The position numbers were made by a program, and so were the translations under genes. The notes below the pieces were generated by a model, which saw only the letters and a program-made list of their open reading frames with translations, was not told the origin of the DNA and did no database searches. A stretch of 64,000 nt of DNA. Source: an uncultured Neglectibacter sp. GTDB taxonomy: Bacteria; Bacillota; Clostridia; Oscillospirales; Acutalibacteraceae. Numbering within the stretch: position 1 is the first letter of the stretch; each line of letters begins with the position of its first letter. The stretch covers positions 53,703 to 117,702 of the forward strand of contig CALFFN010000019.1 in assembly GCA_937958185.1 (NCBI GenBank), written 5' to 3'. Shown piece after piece: positions 24,371 through 32,531 of this stretch.

Positions 24371-24928
24371 ATGCTGGTAAAGGAAATACCCTTTGTGTTG
24401 AAGGACGGGCGGAAAGCGCTGCTGCGCTGCCCAAGGAACGAGGATATCCCGGGCTTATTGAATTATCTGGTCGTTTCTTCAGGAGAGACGGATTTCATCG
24501 TGCGCTCCCCCGAGGAATGTGATAAGTACACCCCGGAAAAGGAGGCCCAGTGGATCGAGCAGATGAATTCCTCAAAGGATGCCGTTACATTGGTCTGCGA
24601 GGTAAACGGCACAATCGCCGGAAACTGCGAGGTAAAACGGCACGGATCAATGAAGACCCGCCACCGGGCCACGGTGGGCATCGCCCTGCTCAGCGAGTTC
24701 TGGGGTCAGGGGATCGGCACGAAGATGTTTGAGGAAATGATCCGCGTTGCGGAGGGCTGGGACGGCGTCACCCAGATGGAGCTGGAATTTGTGGAGGGCA
24801 ACGCCCGTGCCCGGGGCTTGTATGAAAAAATGGGCTTTCGCATTACGGGTATGCGTCCCGACGCCATTCGCCGGAAGGACGGCGTTCTGCTGAACGAGTA
24901 CCTGATGGTCAAAAAGCTCAGCCGCTGA
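24371..24928 (+). CDS. GNAT-family N-acetyltransferase
   Basis: A 185-residue acetyltransferase. The acetyl-CoA binding motif A is VGIALLSEFWGQGIGTKMFEEMIRVAE, followed by LEFVEGNARARGLYEKMGF (motif B), standard for the RimJ/RimL-like and small-molecule branches. ATG 24371 has AAAGGAA nearby; an open frame extends 21 codons upstream without a good ribosome site. It is a single gene after the acyl-CoA synthetase scar. The substrate cannot be deduced. Confidence 0.88.
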   Translation: MLVKEIPFVLKDGRKALLRCPRNEDIPGLLNYLVVSSGETDFIVRSPEECDKYTPEKEAQWIEQMNSSKDAVTLVCEVNGTIAGNCEVKRHGSMKTRHRATVGIALLSEFWGQGIGTKMFEEMIRVAEGWDGVTQMELEFVEGNARARGLYEKMGFRITGMRPDAIRRKDGVLLNEYLMVKKLSR

Positions 24929-25012
24929 CACGGGGATTCCGGCAGAGCGCAAAAACAGAGCTGGAAATTTATTACAATAAAAAATCAAGTCAAAAGAAAG
25001 CTGGTATTTGTT

Positions 25013-25543
25013 ATGCTGAAAAGTATTCGCAACAGTCTGGTATTTACATCGGTGCTCTACATCATACTGGGAGTGATCCTGATGGCGTTCCCAGATTCCT
25101 CCCTGAATCTTGCCTGCGCCCTGATCGGCGTGGTCACGCTGGCTTATGCCGGGGTGCGCATCGTCTCGTATTTCCAGAACGGCGGGGCGTACTCCAACCG
25201 CTTCGACCTGTTTCTGGGTGTGCTGCTGGCGGTGATCGGCGTGTTTTTGCTGCTCTGCCCGCAGTTTATCGTGTCGCTGATCCCCATTGCGCTGGGCATT
25301 TACATCGTGGTGGACAGCTTTGCCGCCATGAAAAAGGCGCTGGACATGAAAACGCTGGGCTTTGAGAAATGGTGGGTATCTTTTCTGGTGGCGCTGCTGC
25401 TGACGGTGTTCGGCGCCCTGATGATCTTTAATCCTTTCGGCACCATGGCGTCTCTGGTGGTGTTCATCGGCTGGGGCTTTATCTTTGACGGCGTGTACAC
25501 GCTGGTCAATACCATTGTGGCCGCCAGAGTCTATGGCAAATAA
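25013..25543 (+). CDS. HdeD-like (DUF308) membrane protein
   Basis: A 176-residue protein made of about six hydrophobic segments with short loops, matching the HdeD/DUF308 family: two repeats of a three-helix unit with GVILMAFPDSSLNLACALIGV and GALMIFNPFGTMASLVVFIGWGFIFDGVY. In enterobacteria HdeD helps with acid stress at high cell density; whether that applies here is unknown. It stands alone, with an A/T-rich leader and an array of hairpins after it. Confidence 0.85.
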   Translation: MLKSIRNSLVFTSVLYIILGVILMAFPDSSLNLACALIGVVTLAYAGVRIVSYFQNGGAYSNRFDLFLGVLLAVIGVFLLLCPQFIVSLIPIALGIYIVVDSFAAMKKALDMKTLGFEKWWVSFLVALLLTVFGALMIFNPFGTMASLVVFIGWGFIFDGVYTLVNTIVAARVYGK

Positions 25544-25549
25544 CAGACA

Positions 25550-25743
25550 GTTTGAGCGTGTCGAAAAAGATTTTTCGACACGCTCAAACTTATTGGGGAA
25601 ACCAAAGATTTCCCCAATAAGTTCTGATTGAAACGCGAGAGAGGGACCCTGATGGTCCCCTCTCACACTCTTCCCCCTTCCGTATTTTAGGGTGGGTGAG
25701 TTTATCAACAGCAGGAAGCCGGGCGCACAGCGCCCGGCTTCCT
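25550..25743. repeat. Array of four hairpins
   Basis: Four inverted repeats follow one another: 25550-25589 (each arm 18 bases or more, GTTTGAGCGTGTCG outermost), 25587-25623 (AACTTATTGGGGAAA), ~25637-25664 (GAGAGGGACC) and 25712-25743 (CAGGAAGCCGGGCGC). The first two share three bases, so they compete for pairing. The last probably ends transcription between the convergent genes. Confidence 0.8.
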
Positions 25744-25808
25744 GTGTATCTGCAAAATTCAGTAAAATAGCTGGAATTTATTGAAAAGCAAATATACTTT
25801 ACAGTTTC

Positions 25809-26567
25809 TTACTTTTGAAACAGGTACTCCGTTTTGCCGTCCAGAAGGATTTTCCGGGAAGCTACGCCAAAGGCTTTTGCGGGGAGACCGCTGTCAAAAA
25901 CCTCCTCCGCGTTTCCATAGCACAGCAGCCTGCCGTCCTGCAGCAGCGCCACATTGTCGCTGTAGGCAAAGGCAAGGGGCAGGTCGTGCAGCACCATGAC
26001 CACGGTTTTCCCCAGGGATTTGATGTGCAGGATCAGCTCCATGATCTCATATTTCTGCCCGATGTCCAGATAGGTAGTGGGTTCGTCCAGAAAGAGGATA
26101 TCCGCGTCCTGCGCCAACGTCATGGCAAGGTACACCCGCTGGCGTTCCCCGCCGGAAAGCTCCGGCAGCTCTTTTTCCGCCAGGGGCAGGGTGCCTGTTT
26201 GTTCCATAGCGGTGCGCACGGCACGGCGGTCGGCTTCCGTCAGGCTGCGCCCGAACGCCAGATGGGGATATCTGCCGTGGGCGACAAAGCGGTCCGCCCG
26301 AATGGCGGGAATGTCCCGGGACTGGGGCAGGAACGCCGCAAGCCGGGCAAATTCTTTCCGCCCGTAGTCCCGCTGGTCACGCCCCAGGAATTGTACGGAA
26401 CCGGCGCTGGGCGGCAGCAGCCCGCAGGCGGTGCGGAGCAGGGTGGTTTTCCCGCAGCCGTTGGGACCGATCAGCGTGGTGATCTCCCCGATGGGAATGG
26501 TCAGGTCAATGCCGCGCAGGATATCTTCCCCGCCGTACCCCGCGCAGAGATTGGAAAACACTATCAT
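25809..26567 (-). CDS. FecCD-type ABC transporter, ATP-binding protein
   Basis: A 252-residue ATPase of the FecE/FhuC/BtuD group that drives uptake of iron chelates, heme or cobalamin. Walker A GPNGCGKTT, Q-loop AAFLPQSRD, signature LSGGERQRVYLAMTL, Walker B ILFLDEPTTYLD and the switch His in MVLHDLPLAFAYSD are intact. It overlaps the permease gene by 4 bases and is the third gene of the operon. Confidence 0.93.
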   Translation of the reverse strand: MIVFSNLCAGYGGEDILRGIDLTIPIGEITTLIGPNGCGKTTLLRTACGLLPPSAGSVQFLGRDQRDYGRKEFARLAAFLPQSRDIPAIRADRFVAHGRYPHLAFGRSLTEADRRAVRTAMEQTGTLPLAEKELPELSGGERQRVYLAMTLAQDADILFLDEPTTYLDIGQKYEIMELILHIKSLGKTVVMVLHDLPLAFAYSDNVALLQDGRLLCYGNAEEVFDSGLPAKAFGVASRKILLDGKTEYLFQK

Positions 26568-27634
26568 ACATTTCCCTCCCGCTTTGCCGGATTTCTTCGG
26601 GAAAGGGAACGCCGTTTCTTCCTGCCGCGGAGCAGCAGGAACAGGAAAAACGGTCCGCCTACCAGAGAAAGCAGGATACCCACCGGGATCTCATAGGGGG
26701 CGAACAGCACCCTGCTCAATAAATCGCACAGGGTGACAAAGCCTGCGCCCAGCAGCGCGCTGGCGGCGCACAGGACCCGGTGGGACGAGCCGAACAGCCG
26801 CCGGGCGATGTGGGGGACGATCAGCCCCACAAAGCTCAGCAGCCCGGAAAAGCTGACGGCGCACCCGGCAAGCACGCAGGCGGTGACGATCAGCCCGAAC
26901 CGCACTGCCCCCACAGGAAGCCCCAGGCTGCGGGCGGTCTCTTCGCCCAGGCACAGCACGTCCGTCTGCCGGGCAAGCAGCAGGGCGGCGAGAAGCGCTA
27001 TGAGGATCATTCCCCACGCCGGGAAAATGTCCCGCAGGGAAACGCCGGAGAACCCGCCGATCAGGAAGGTGCTGCCGTTATAGAGCGTGTCGGGAGAAAA
27101 GGTTTTGACCGTGTTGATCCCGGCGGTGAAAATGCTGCTGACCGCCACACCCGCCAGAATGATGGTGAGCTTTCCCGCCCCCGCTGCCGCAGCCACCGCG
27201 TAAATGATCAAAGTGGCAAGCAGTGCGCCAAGAAACGCCCCCAGGGACGTTGCCCAGGGAAGCCCCGGCAGAAATGCCATGGCAAGGAACGTGAAGAAGC
27301 CCGCCCCGGCGTTGACGCCGATCACATTGGGCGCGGCAAGGGGATTGTTCAGCGCCGCCTGGATCAGCACGCCGCTGACCGCCAGCGCCGCCCCGGCAAG
27401 GAGGGAAGCGCACACCCTGGGCAGCCGGACATACAGCAAAATGCGGGTTTCCGGGGTGGAAGCTTCTCCGCGCAGCAATGCTTTCACACTGTCGAGCAGC
27501 GGCAGGGGCGACGAACCAAGGCTCAGCCCCAGCAGCGCGGAAACCACCAAAAACAGCAGGGCAAGCAGCAGCTTTCGCCCGGCTCTATTTTGTGAGGTCG
27601 AGGTCGGGATAGAGGATATTTGCGAGGTACTCAT
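26564..27634 (-). CDS. FecCD-family permease
   Basis: A 356-residue permease of the iron-siderophore/cobalamin family with about ten helices. LLRGEASTPETRILLYVRLPRVCASLLAGAALAVSGVLIQ is the family opening, and FSGLLSFVGLIVPHIARRLFGSSHRVL is the conserved region that meets the ATPase. I chose ATG 27634, which overlaps the end of the binding-protein gene by 50 bases; GGGAAAG is upstream. The frame is open further back but lacks a good site. Confidence 0.9.
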   Translation of the reverse strand: MSTSQISSIPTSTSQNRAGRKLLLALLFLVVSALLGLSLGSSPLPLLDSVKALLRGEASTPETRILLYVRLPRVCASLLAGAALAVSGVLIQAALNNPLAAPNVIGVNAGAGFFTFLAMAFLPGLPWATSLGAFLGALLATLIIYAVAAAAGAGKLTIILAGVAVSSIFTAGINTVKTFSPDTLYNGSTFLIGGFSGVSLRDIFPAWGMILIALLAALLLARQTDVLCLGEETARSLGLPVGAVRFGLIVTACVLAGCAVSFSGLLSFVGLIVPHIARRLFGSSHRVLCAASALLGAGFVTLCDLLSRVLFAPYEIPVGILLSLVGGPFFLFLLLRGRKKRRSLSRRNPAKREGNV

Positions 27635-28565
27635 AGCTTTCCCCCCAGCGGTTGTTTGGTTTATAGTGGAACAGCTCTTTCGGCAGCACATGGTAGCGGT
27701 CTTCCTGCACGGCGGTAAGCCCCTGCCAGGCGGGGTTCGCCAAAATCAGGGAATCCAGATAATCCAGCGCCTTTTTCTCGCTGCCCATGGTGGTGACAAA
27801 AATATAGTCCGGGTCCGCCTGTATGACCTCCTCCAGGCTCAGGTCCTCCAGCATGGAGGGGTGGTCGTCGGCAATGTTGTGACAGCCCAGCTCCTTCAAG
27901 ATCTGCCCAGCCAGCTCGTCGTCGGTTTTTGCCTTGATGCCGGAGGAGAATGCCCGGATCAGCAGGACATTGGGAGACTCTCCCCGCGCCGAGACCGCGG
28001 CTTTCACCGCTTCGATCTGCTGCCGGGGCTGGGTCACATTGGCGTCAAACAGCTCCTGCCTGCCGGTGAGCTTGCAGAACTGCTCCATCATTCCGGCGTA
28101 ATCCTCAAAGGTGTCCACCCGGAAGTAGGCGCAGGCAAGCCCCGCGTCCTCCAGCACGTCCCGAATGTCGTTCTGCGGGACGATATCTGCGGAAAGCAGC
28201 ACCAGCTCCGGGTTCAGGGAAATGATCTTTTCCGTGTTGGGTTCCTTTACCGTGCCCACGATCTCCGCGCTTCCCACGTCCAGCTCCCGTTCCTCCACCG
28301 CGTCCTCCGTGGTGCCGACCAGCGACCCGCCCGCCAGCAGCCAGGCGTCGGCATAGGAGCCGTACAGGCAGACGGTCCTGGGGTTCTGCGGCACCTCTAC
28401 CGTGTCCCCGTTAGAGTCGGTAAGGGACAGGGTCTGCGCAGAAGAAGCGGACGGCTCCGGCGCGGAAGAGGAGGCGCTTTTTACGTCTGAAGAGGGCGTC
28501 TGTCCTGTGGCGCACCCGCACAGGAGCAGGAAAATAAGCAGTGTGGCAGAAATACGTTTTTTCAT
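27585..28565 (-). CDS. Iron-complex/cobalamin-type substrate-binding lipoprotein
   Basis: A 326-residue type 2 (FepB/BtuF-like) binding protein. The lipoprotein signal ends LLLCGCATG with Cys18; a Ser/Ala/Pro-rich tether (residues ~20-43) follows. The folded part opens LTDSNGDTVEVPQNPRTVCLYGS and has IISLNPELVLLSADIV and the closing LANPAWQGLTAVQEDRYHVLP, typical for this family. The ligand is not identifiable: a siderophore, heme or corrinoid are all possible. It is the first gene of a three-gene operon with its own promoter. Confidence 0.91.
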   Translation of the reverse strand: MKKRISATLLIFLLLCGCATGQTPSSDVKSASSSAPEPSASSAQTLSLTDSNGDTVEVPQNPRTVCLYGSYADAWLLAGGSLVGTTEDAVEERELDVGSAEIVGTVKEPNTEKIISLNPELVLLSADIVPQNDIRDVLEDAGLACAYFRVDTFEDYAGMMEQFCKLTGRQELFDANVTQPRQQIEAVKAAVSARGESPNVLLIRAFSSGIKAKTDDELAGQILKELGCHNIADDHPSMLEDLSLEEVIQADPDYIFVTTMGSEKKALDYLDSLILANPAWQGLTAVQEDRYHVLPKELFHYKPNNRWGESYEYLANILYPDLDLTK

Positions 28566-28636
28566 AGCGTTTCCTTTCCATATACGACAGATTGCTTTTT
28601 CAGAGAGAAGAAAGCCATATGATTTTCTTCCACCCT

Positions 28637-28665
28637 ATTTTACACTATCCGCGAAAAATCTTCAA
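28637..28665 (-). promoter_or_regulatory. Promoter of the FecBCD-type operon
   Basis: TTGAAG and TAAAAT on the minus strand with a 17-base spacer. No Fur-like palindrome was recognised. Confidence 0.7.
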
Positions 28666-28719
28666 GGGAGCTCACAACGGAGCTTTTTGCGGAGAAGAAA
28701 TAAAAAATCGTAAAAGCCC

Positions 28720-28748
28720 TTGACAGGAAAAGGAAAAAAGGATATAAT
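28720..28748 (+). promoter_or_regulatory. Promoter of metY
   Basis: TTGACA (28720-28725) and TATAAT (28743-28748), spacer 17 bases. Just downstream, CCTAATAGGAAAATATGG resembles the TAGGAA boxes bound by CymR/Rrf2-type cysteine regulators. Confidence 0.85.
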
Positions 28749-28788
28749 CATACAAACCTAATAGGAAAATATGGAAATGGGGGAAAGC

Positions 28789-28845
28789 ATGAAAGAATTA
28801 TTTTTATCTCTGCTCCGGCAGAATTTCCGAAACGGCCGAATGTGA
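28789..28845 (+). CDS. Candidate 18-codon upstream ORF of metY
   Basis: The ORF encodes MKELFLSLLRQNFRNGRM with GGGGGAAAGC directly before its ATG. It lies ~35 bases after the predicted transcription start and ~90 bases before metY. It contains no Cys and only a terminal Met, so simple starvation stalling is not obvious. Its role is unknown. Confidence 0.4.
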   Translation: MKELFLSLLRQNFRNGRM

Positions 28846-28932
28846 AGCAAAGGCTGCGGAGCTTATCTTCCCGGGATTTGCCGGGAATTGACGTCACACT
28901 TAAAATTTCATGAAGAAAAGGGGAAGCTAACC

Positions 28933-30219
28933 ATGTCTGATAAAAAACTTCATTTTGAAACGCTGCAGCTTCACGTGGGTCAGGAGCAGCCTGACCCTGC
29001 CACAGGCGCCCGCGCGGTGCCGATCTATGCCACCACATCGTATGTATTTCATAACAGCGGGCACGCCGCTGACCGCTTTGGTCTGCGGGACGCGGGGAAT
29101 ATTTACGGGCGGCTGACCAATCCCACCGAGGACGTGTTTGAGCGGCGCATTGCCGCCCTGGAGGGAGGAGCGGCGGCGCTGGCGGTGGCTTCCGGCGCGG
29201 CGGCGATCTCCTATACCGTGCTGGCGCTTGCCCATGCGGGCGACCATATTGTGGCGGCGTCCACCCTGTATGGCGGCACGTACAATTATTTTGAGCACAC
29301 CCTGCCCCAAAGCGGTATCACCACCACATTTGTAGACCCGGAACAGGAAGGCGCGTTTGAAGCGGCGGTGCGGGACAATACCAAACTGATTTTTATAGAA
29401 AGCATCGGCAATCCCAACGCCAATTTAATTGACATTGAAAAAGTGGCTGCTGTCGCCCATGCCCATAAGATACCGCTGGTCATAGACAGCACCTTTGCCA
29501 CGCCTTACCTGCTGCGCCCCATCGAATACGGCGCGGACATCGTGGTGCATTCCGCCACGAAATTTATCGGGGGTCACGGCACGGCGCTGGGCGGCGTTAT
29601 TGTGGATTCCGGGAAATTCGACTGGGCGGCTTCCGGGAAATTCCCTCAGTTTACTGAGCAGAATCCCAGCTATCACGGGGTTTCCTTTGTGCAGGCGGCT
29701 GGCGCGGCGGCATTTGTCACTTATATCCGGGCGATCCTTTTGCGGGATACCGGCGCGACCCTGTCCCCGTTCCATGCGTTCCTGTTTTTGCAGGGGCTGG
29801 AAACCCTGTCCCTCCGGGTGGAGCGCCACGTGGAAAACACGTTGAAGATCGTGGAATTTTTGAACGCTCACCCCAAGGTGGAGCGGGTCAACCACCCCTC
29901 TCTGCCCGGTAACCCCTCCCACAGGCTTTATCAAAAGTATTTCCCCAAGGGCGGCGCGTCCATCTTCACACTGGAGATCAGGGGCGGCGCTGAGGAAGCC
30001 AAGCGCTTCATCGACCATCTGGAAATCTTCTCGCTGCTTGCCAATGTGGCAGACGTGAAATCTCTGGTGATCCACCCTGCGTCCACCACCCATTCCCAGA
30101 TGACGGAGGAGGAGCTTCTTGCCTCCGGCATTAAGCCCAACACCGTGCGTCTTTCCATCGGCACGGAGCACGTGGACGATTTGATCGACGACCTGTCCCA
30201 GGCGCTGGACGCCATCTGA
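28933..30219 (+). CDS. metY: O-acetylhomoserine aminocarboxypropyltransferase
   Basis: A 428-residue PLP enzyme of the Cys/Met metabolism family that makes homocysteine from O-acetylhomoserine and sulfide. The length and start (HFETLQLHVGQEQPDPATGARAVPIYATTSY) are those of MetY rather than the ~380-residue MetB/MetC. The PLP lysine is Lys210 in HSATKFIGGHGTALGG, and SIGTEHVDDLIDDL closes the protein. ATG 28933 follows AAAAGGGGAAG. The leader carries a candidate regulatory box and a small ORF. Confidence 0.93.
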   Translation: MSDKKLHFETLQLHVGQEQPDPATGARAVPIYATTSYVFHNSGHAADRFGLRDAGNIYGRLTNPTEDVFERRIAALEGGAAALAVASGAAAISYTVLALAHAGDHIVAASTLYGGTYNYFEHTLPQSGITTTFVDPEQEGAFEAAVRDNTKLIFIESIGNPNANLIDIEKVAAVAHAHKIPLVIDSTFATPYLLRPIEYGADIVVHSATKFIGGHGTALGGVIVDSGKFDWAASGKFPQFTEQNPSYHGVSFVQAAGAAAFVTYIRAILLRDTGATLSPFHAFLFLQGLETLSLRVERHVENTLKIVEFLNAHPKVERVNHPSLPGNPSHRLYQKYFPKGGASIFTLEIRGGAEEAKRFIDHLEIFSLLANVADVKSLVIHPASTTHSQMTEEELLASGIKPNTVRLSIGTEHVDDLIDDLSQALDAI

Positions 30220-30380
30220 GCGCTCTGCTCTTTTGATCGTAACATTCTCTGACCCTCCCCAAAACATTTTCCATACACACACTCCAAACACAGCAGCCGG
30301 CGGTTTTACAACGCAGGCTGCTGCGTTCCTTTGTAAGACCGGGAGCGGACATTTTTGGTGGGAGAGTTCCATATCTTGTC

Positions 30381-30409
30381 TTGCGTTCTGCCGCACCATA
30401 TGCTATATT
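30381..30409 (+). promoter_or_regulatory. Promoter of the fucosidase operon
   Basis: TTGCGT and TATATT with a 17-base spacer, ~40 bases before the start codon of the GH29 gene. Confidence 0.65.
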
Positions 30410-30446
30410 GTGGATAAGAAACCCTGATTGGGAGGAGCGAGTTTTT

Positions 30447-31766
30447 ATGTACAAATTTGATCGGGCGGAATACGAAAAGCGCATGACCTGGTACACCCAG
30501 GCGCGGTTCGGAATGTTCATTCACTGGGGGCTGTATGCCATTCCCGCCAGAGGGGAATGGGTACGCAGCGTGGAGCGTATCCCCAAAGAGGATTACATGA
30601 AATATTTCGAGGAATTTGACCCGGTGGATTACGACCCGAAGAAATGGGCGAAAGCCGCCAGGGAAGCCGGCATGAAATATGTGGTCCTCACCGCGAAGCA
30701 CCACGATGGGTTCTGCCTGTTCGACAGCAAATACACGGACTTTAAGTCCACCAACACGAAATGCGGGCGCGATCTGGTAGCGGAATATGTGGAAGCCGTC
30801 CGCGCAGAGGGCTTGAAGGTCGGGCTGTATTTCTCCCTGCTGGACTGGTACCACGAGGACTACCCCCATTACGGCGACCAGCACCACCCCATGCGGGAAA
30901 ACCCCGCCTATGGGAACGAGGGCAGGAATTTTGACCGCTATCTCACGTATCTCCACAATCAGGTGCGGGAGCTTTGCACCAACTATGGGAAGATAGATAT
31001 TCTCTGGTTCGATTTCTCCTACGGCGAAGGCGCGGACGCCATGCGCGGTGAAAAATGGCGGGGTTCTGAGCTGGTGGACATGGTCCGCACCCTGCAGCCC
31101 GGCGTTATCATCGACAACCGTCTGGAGGTCAGCGGCGAGGGCTTCGGCTCCCTGTGGGAGGGAAATCCCACGCCGTACCACGGGGATTTTGTCAGCCCGG
31201 AGCAGATCATTCCCCCCAACGGCTTATTAGATAAAAACGGCAGAGATTTGGTGTGGGAAGCCTGTATTACCATGAACAATAACTGGGGCTATTGTGAAAA
31301 CGACAGGTTCTTTAAGCCCTCCTCCATGCTCATCAAAAAGCTAGTGGAATGCGTTTCCAAGGGCGGGAACCTGCTTCTGAATGTGGGACCTGACGCCCGG
31401 GGCAATATCCCAGCGGAATCACTGTCCATTTTATCGGATATTGGAGACTGGATGCGGAAAAATTCTAAAAGCATTTACGGCTGCGGGAAAGCCGGGCTGC
31501 CAAAGCCGGACGTGGGCAGGATCACCCGGAACGGCAATAAGCTTTACTACCATCTTTTTGAAAACACCGTGGGCTGTATGCCCTTGATGGGGCTGAAGCG
31601 GGAGCAGGTGGAAAGCGTCCGCTGGCTGGCAACCGGGGCGGAAGCGCCCATTGCCAAGGGCTGGATCTACGACAATTATCCCGATATCGTGTTTGCCGAT
31701 CTGGGTCCCGATCCGGTGCTGCCCGACCCGGTGGATACTGTGCTGGAAATCACGCTGAAAGAGTAA
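30447..31766 (+). CDS. Alpha-L-fucosidase, GH29
   Basis: A 439-residue glycosidase with no signal peptide, so it is cytoplasmic. The TIM barrel opens WYTQARFGMFIHWGLYAIPARGEWV; AKHHDGFCLFDSKYTDF carries the substrate-binding His pair, and DILWFDFSYG provides the nucleophile Asp189. The C-terminal domain is short. It removes terminal fucose, probably from imported host mucin or milk oligosaccharide fragments. GGGAGGAG lies nine bases before ATG 30447. cutC follows after 15 bases, suggesting an operon. Confidence 0.92.
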   Translation: MYKFDRAEYEKRMTWYTQARFGMFIHWGLYAIPARGEWVRSVERIPKEDYMKYFEEFDPVDYDPKKWAKAAREAGMKYVVLTAKHHDGFCLFDSKYTDFKSTNTKCGRDLVAEYVEAVRAEGLKVGLYFSLLDWYHEDYPHYGDQHHPMRENPAYGNEGRNFDRYLTYLHNQVRELCTNYGKIDILWFDFSYGEGADAMRGEKWRGSELVDMVRTLQPGVIIDNRLEVSGEGFGSLWEGNPTPYHGDFVSPEQIIPPNGLLDKNGRDLVWEACITMNNNWGYCENDRFFKPSSMLIKKLVECVSKGGNLLLNVGPDARGNIPAESLSILSDIGDWMRKNSKSIYGCGKAGLPKPDVGRITRNGNKLYYHLFENTVGCMPLMGLKREQVESVRWLATGAEAPIAKGWIYDNYPDIVFADLGPDPVLPDPVDTVLEITLKE

Positions 31767-31781
31767 AAGGCGGCGGTGACC

Positions 31782-32531
31782 ATGAAAAAAGTATTGGAAG
31801 CCTGTGTGGACAGCATGGAATCGGCGCTGGCGGCAAAGGCAGGCGGCGCGACCCGGCTGGAGCTGTGCGCCAATCTGGTCATCGGCGGCACCACCCCGGC
31901 GCTGTCGCTGGTGAAAGCGGTCAAAAGGGAAACCGGGCTGCCTGTCCATGCGCTGCTGCGCCCCAGGTTTGGCGATTTTCTCTATACGGAACGGGAATTT
32001 GCCCTGATGCTGGAGGACGCCGTCGCGCTGCTGGACGCGGGAGCCGACGCTATCGTCAGCGGCTGTTTGACCCCGGCAGGGGATCTGGACAGCTCCCGCA
32101 TGGAAGCGATGATCTCCCTTGTCCATAAAAACGGAAAACGCTTTACGCTGCACCGGGCGTTTGATGTGTGCAGGGACCCCTTTGCCGCGCTGGATCGCTG
32201 CCGGGAATGGGGCGTGGAAACCATTCTCACCTCCGGGCAGGCGGCAAGCTGTGTGGAGGGCATAGGGCTGCTCAAGCAGCTGTTTGACAGGGCAGGCGAT
32301 GTGGAGCTGCTGATCGGCGCCGGCGTCAGTGCCAACGCTATCCGCCAGGTGCGGCAGGAGCTTCCCGAAGCGAACAGCTTCCATATGAGCGGCAAGCAGG
32401 TACTGGAAAGCGGCATGGCTTATCGGAAAGAAGGGGTCAGCATGGGGCTGCCAAGCATGAGTGAATTTGAAATCTGGCGCACAAACGAGGAAAGCATTCG
32501 CGCGGCATGGGAGGAATTGAACCGGGCATGA
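31782..32531 (+). CDS. cutC: CutC-family protein
   Basis: A 249-residue TIM-barrel protein of the CutC family. It opens LEACVDSMESALAAKAGGATRLELCANL and includes HALLRPRFGDFLYTEREF and FTLHRAFDVCRDPFAALD, all conserved in CutC. The family was named for copper homeostasis, but its role in copper handling is disputed and an enzymatic role is possible. Its Cys/His positions could bind copper. It overlaps the next gene by 4 bases (ATGA). Being in a fucosidase operon argues for a role in sugar metabolism here, which is inference. Confidence 0.88.
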   Translation: MKKVLEACVDSMESALAAKAGGATRLELCANLVIGGTTPALSLVKAVKRETGLPVHALLRPRFGDFLYTEREFALMLEDAVALLDAGADAIVSGCLTPAGDLDSSRMEAMISLVHKNGKRFTLHRAFDVCRDPFAALDRCREWGVETILTSGQAASCVEGIGLLKQLFDRAGDVELLIGAGVSANAIRQVRQELPEANSFHMSGKQVLESGMAYRKEGVSMGLPSMSEFEIWRTNEESIRAAWEELNRA

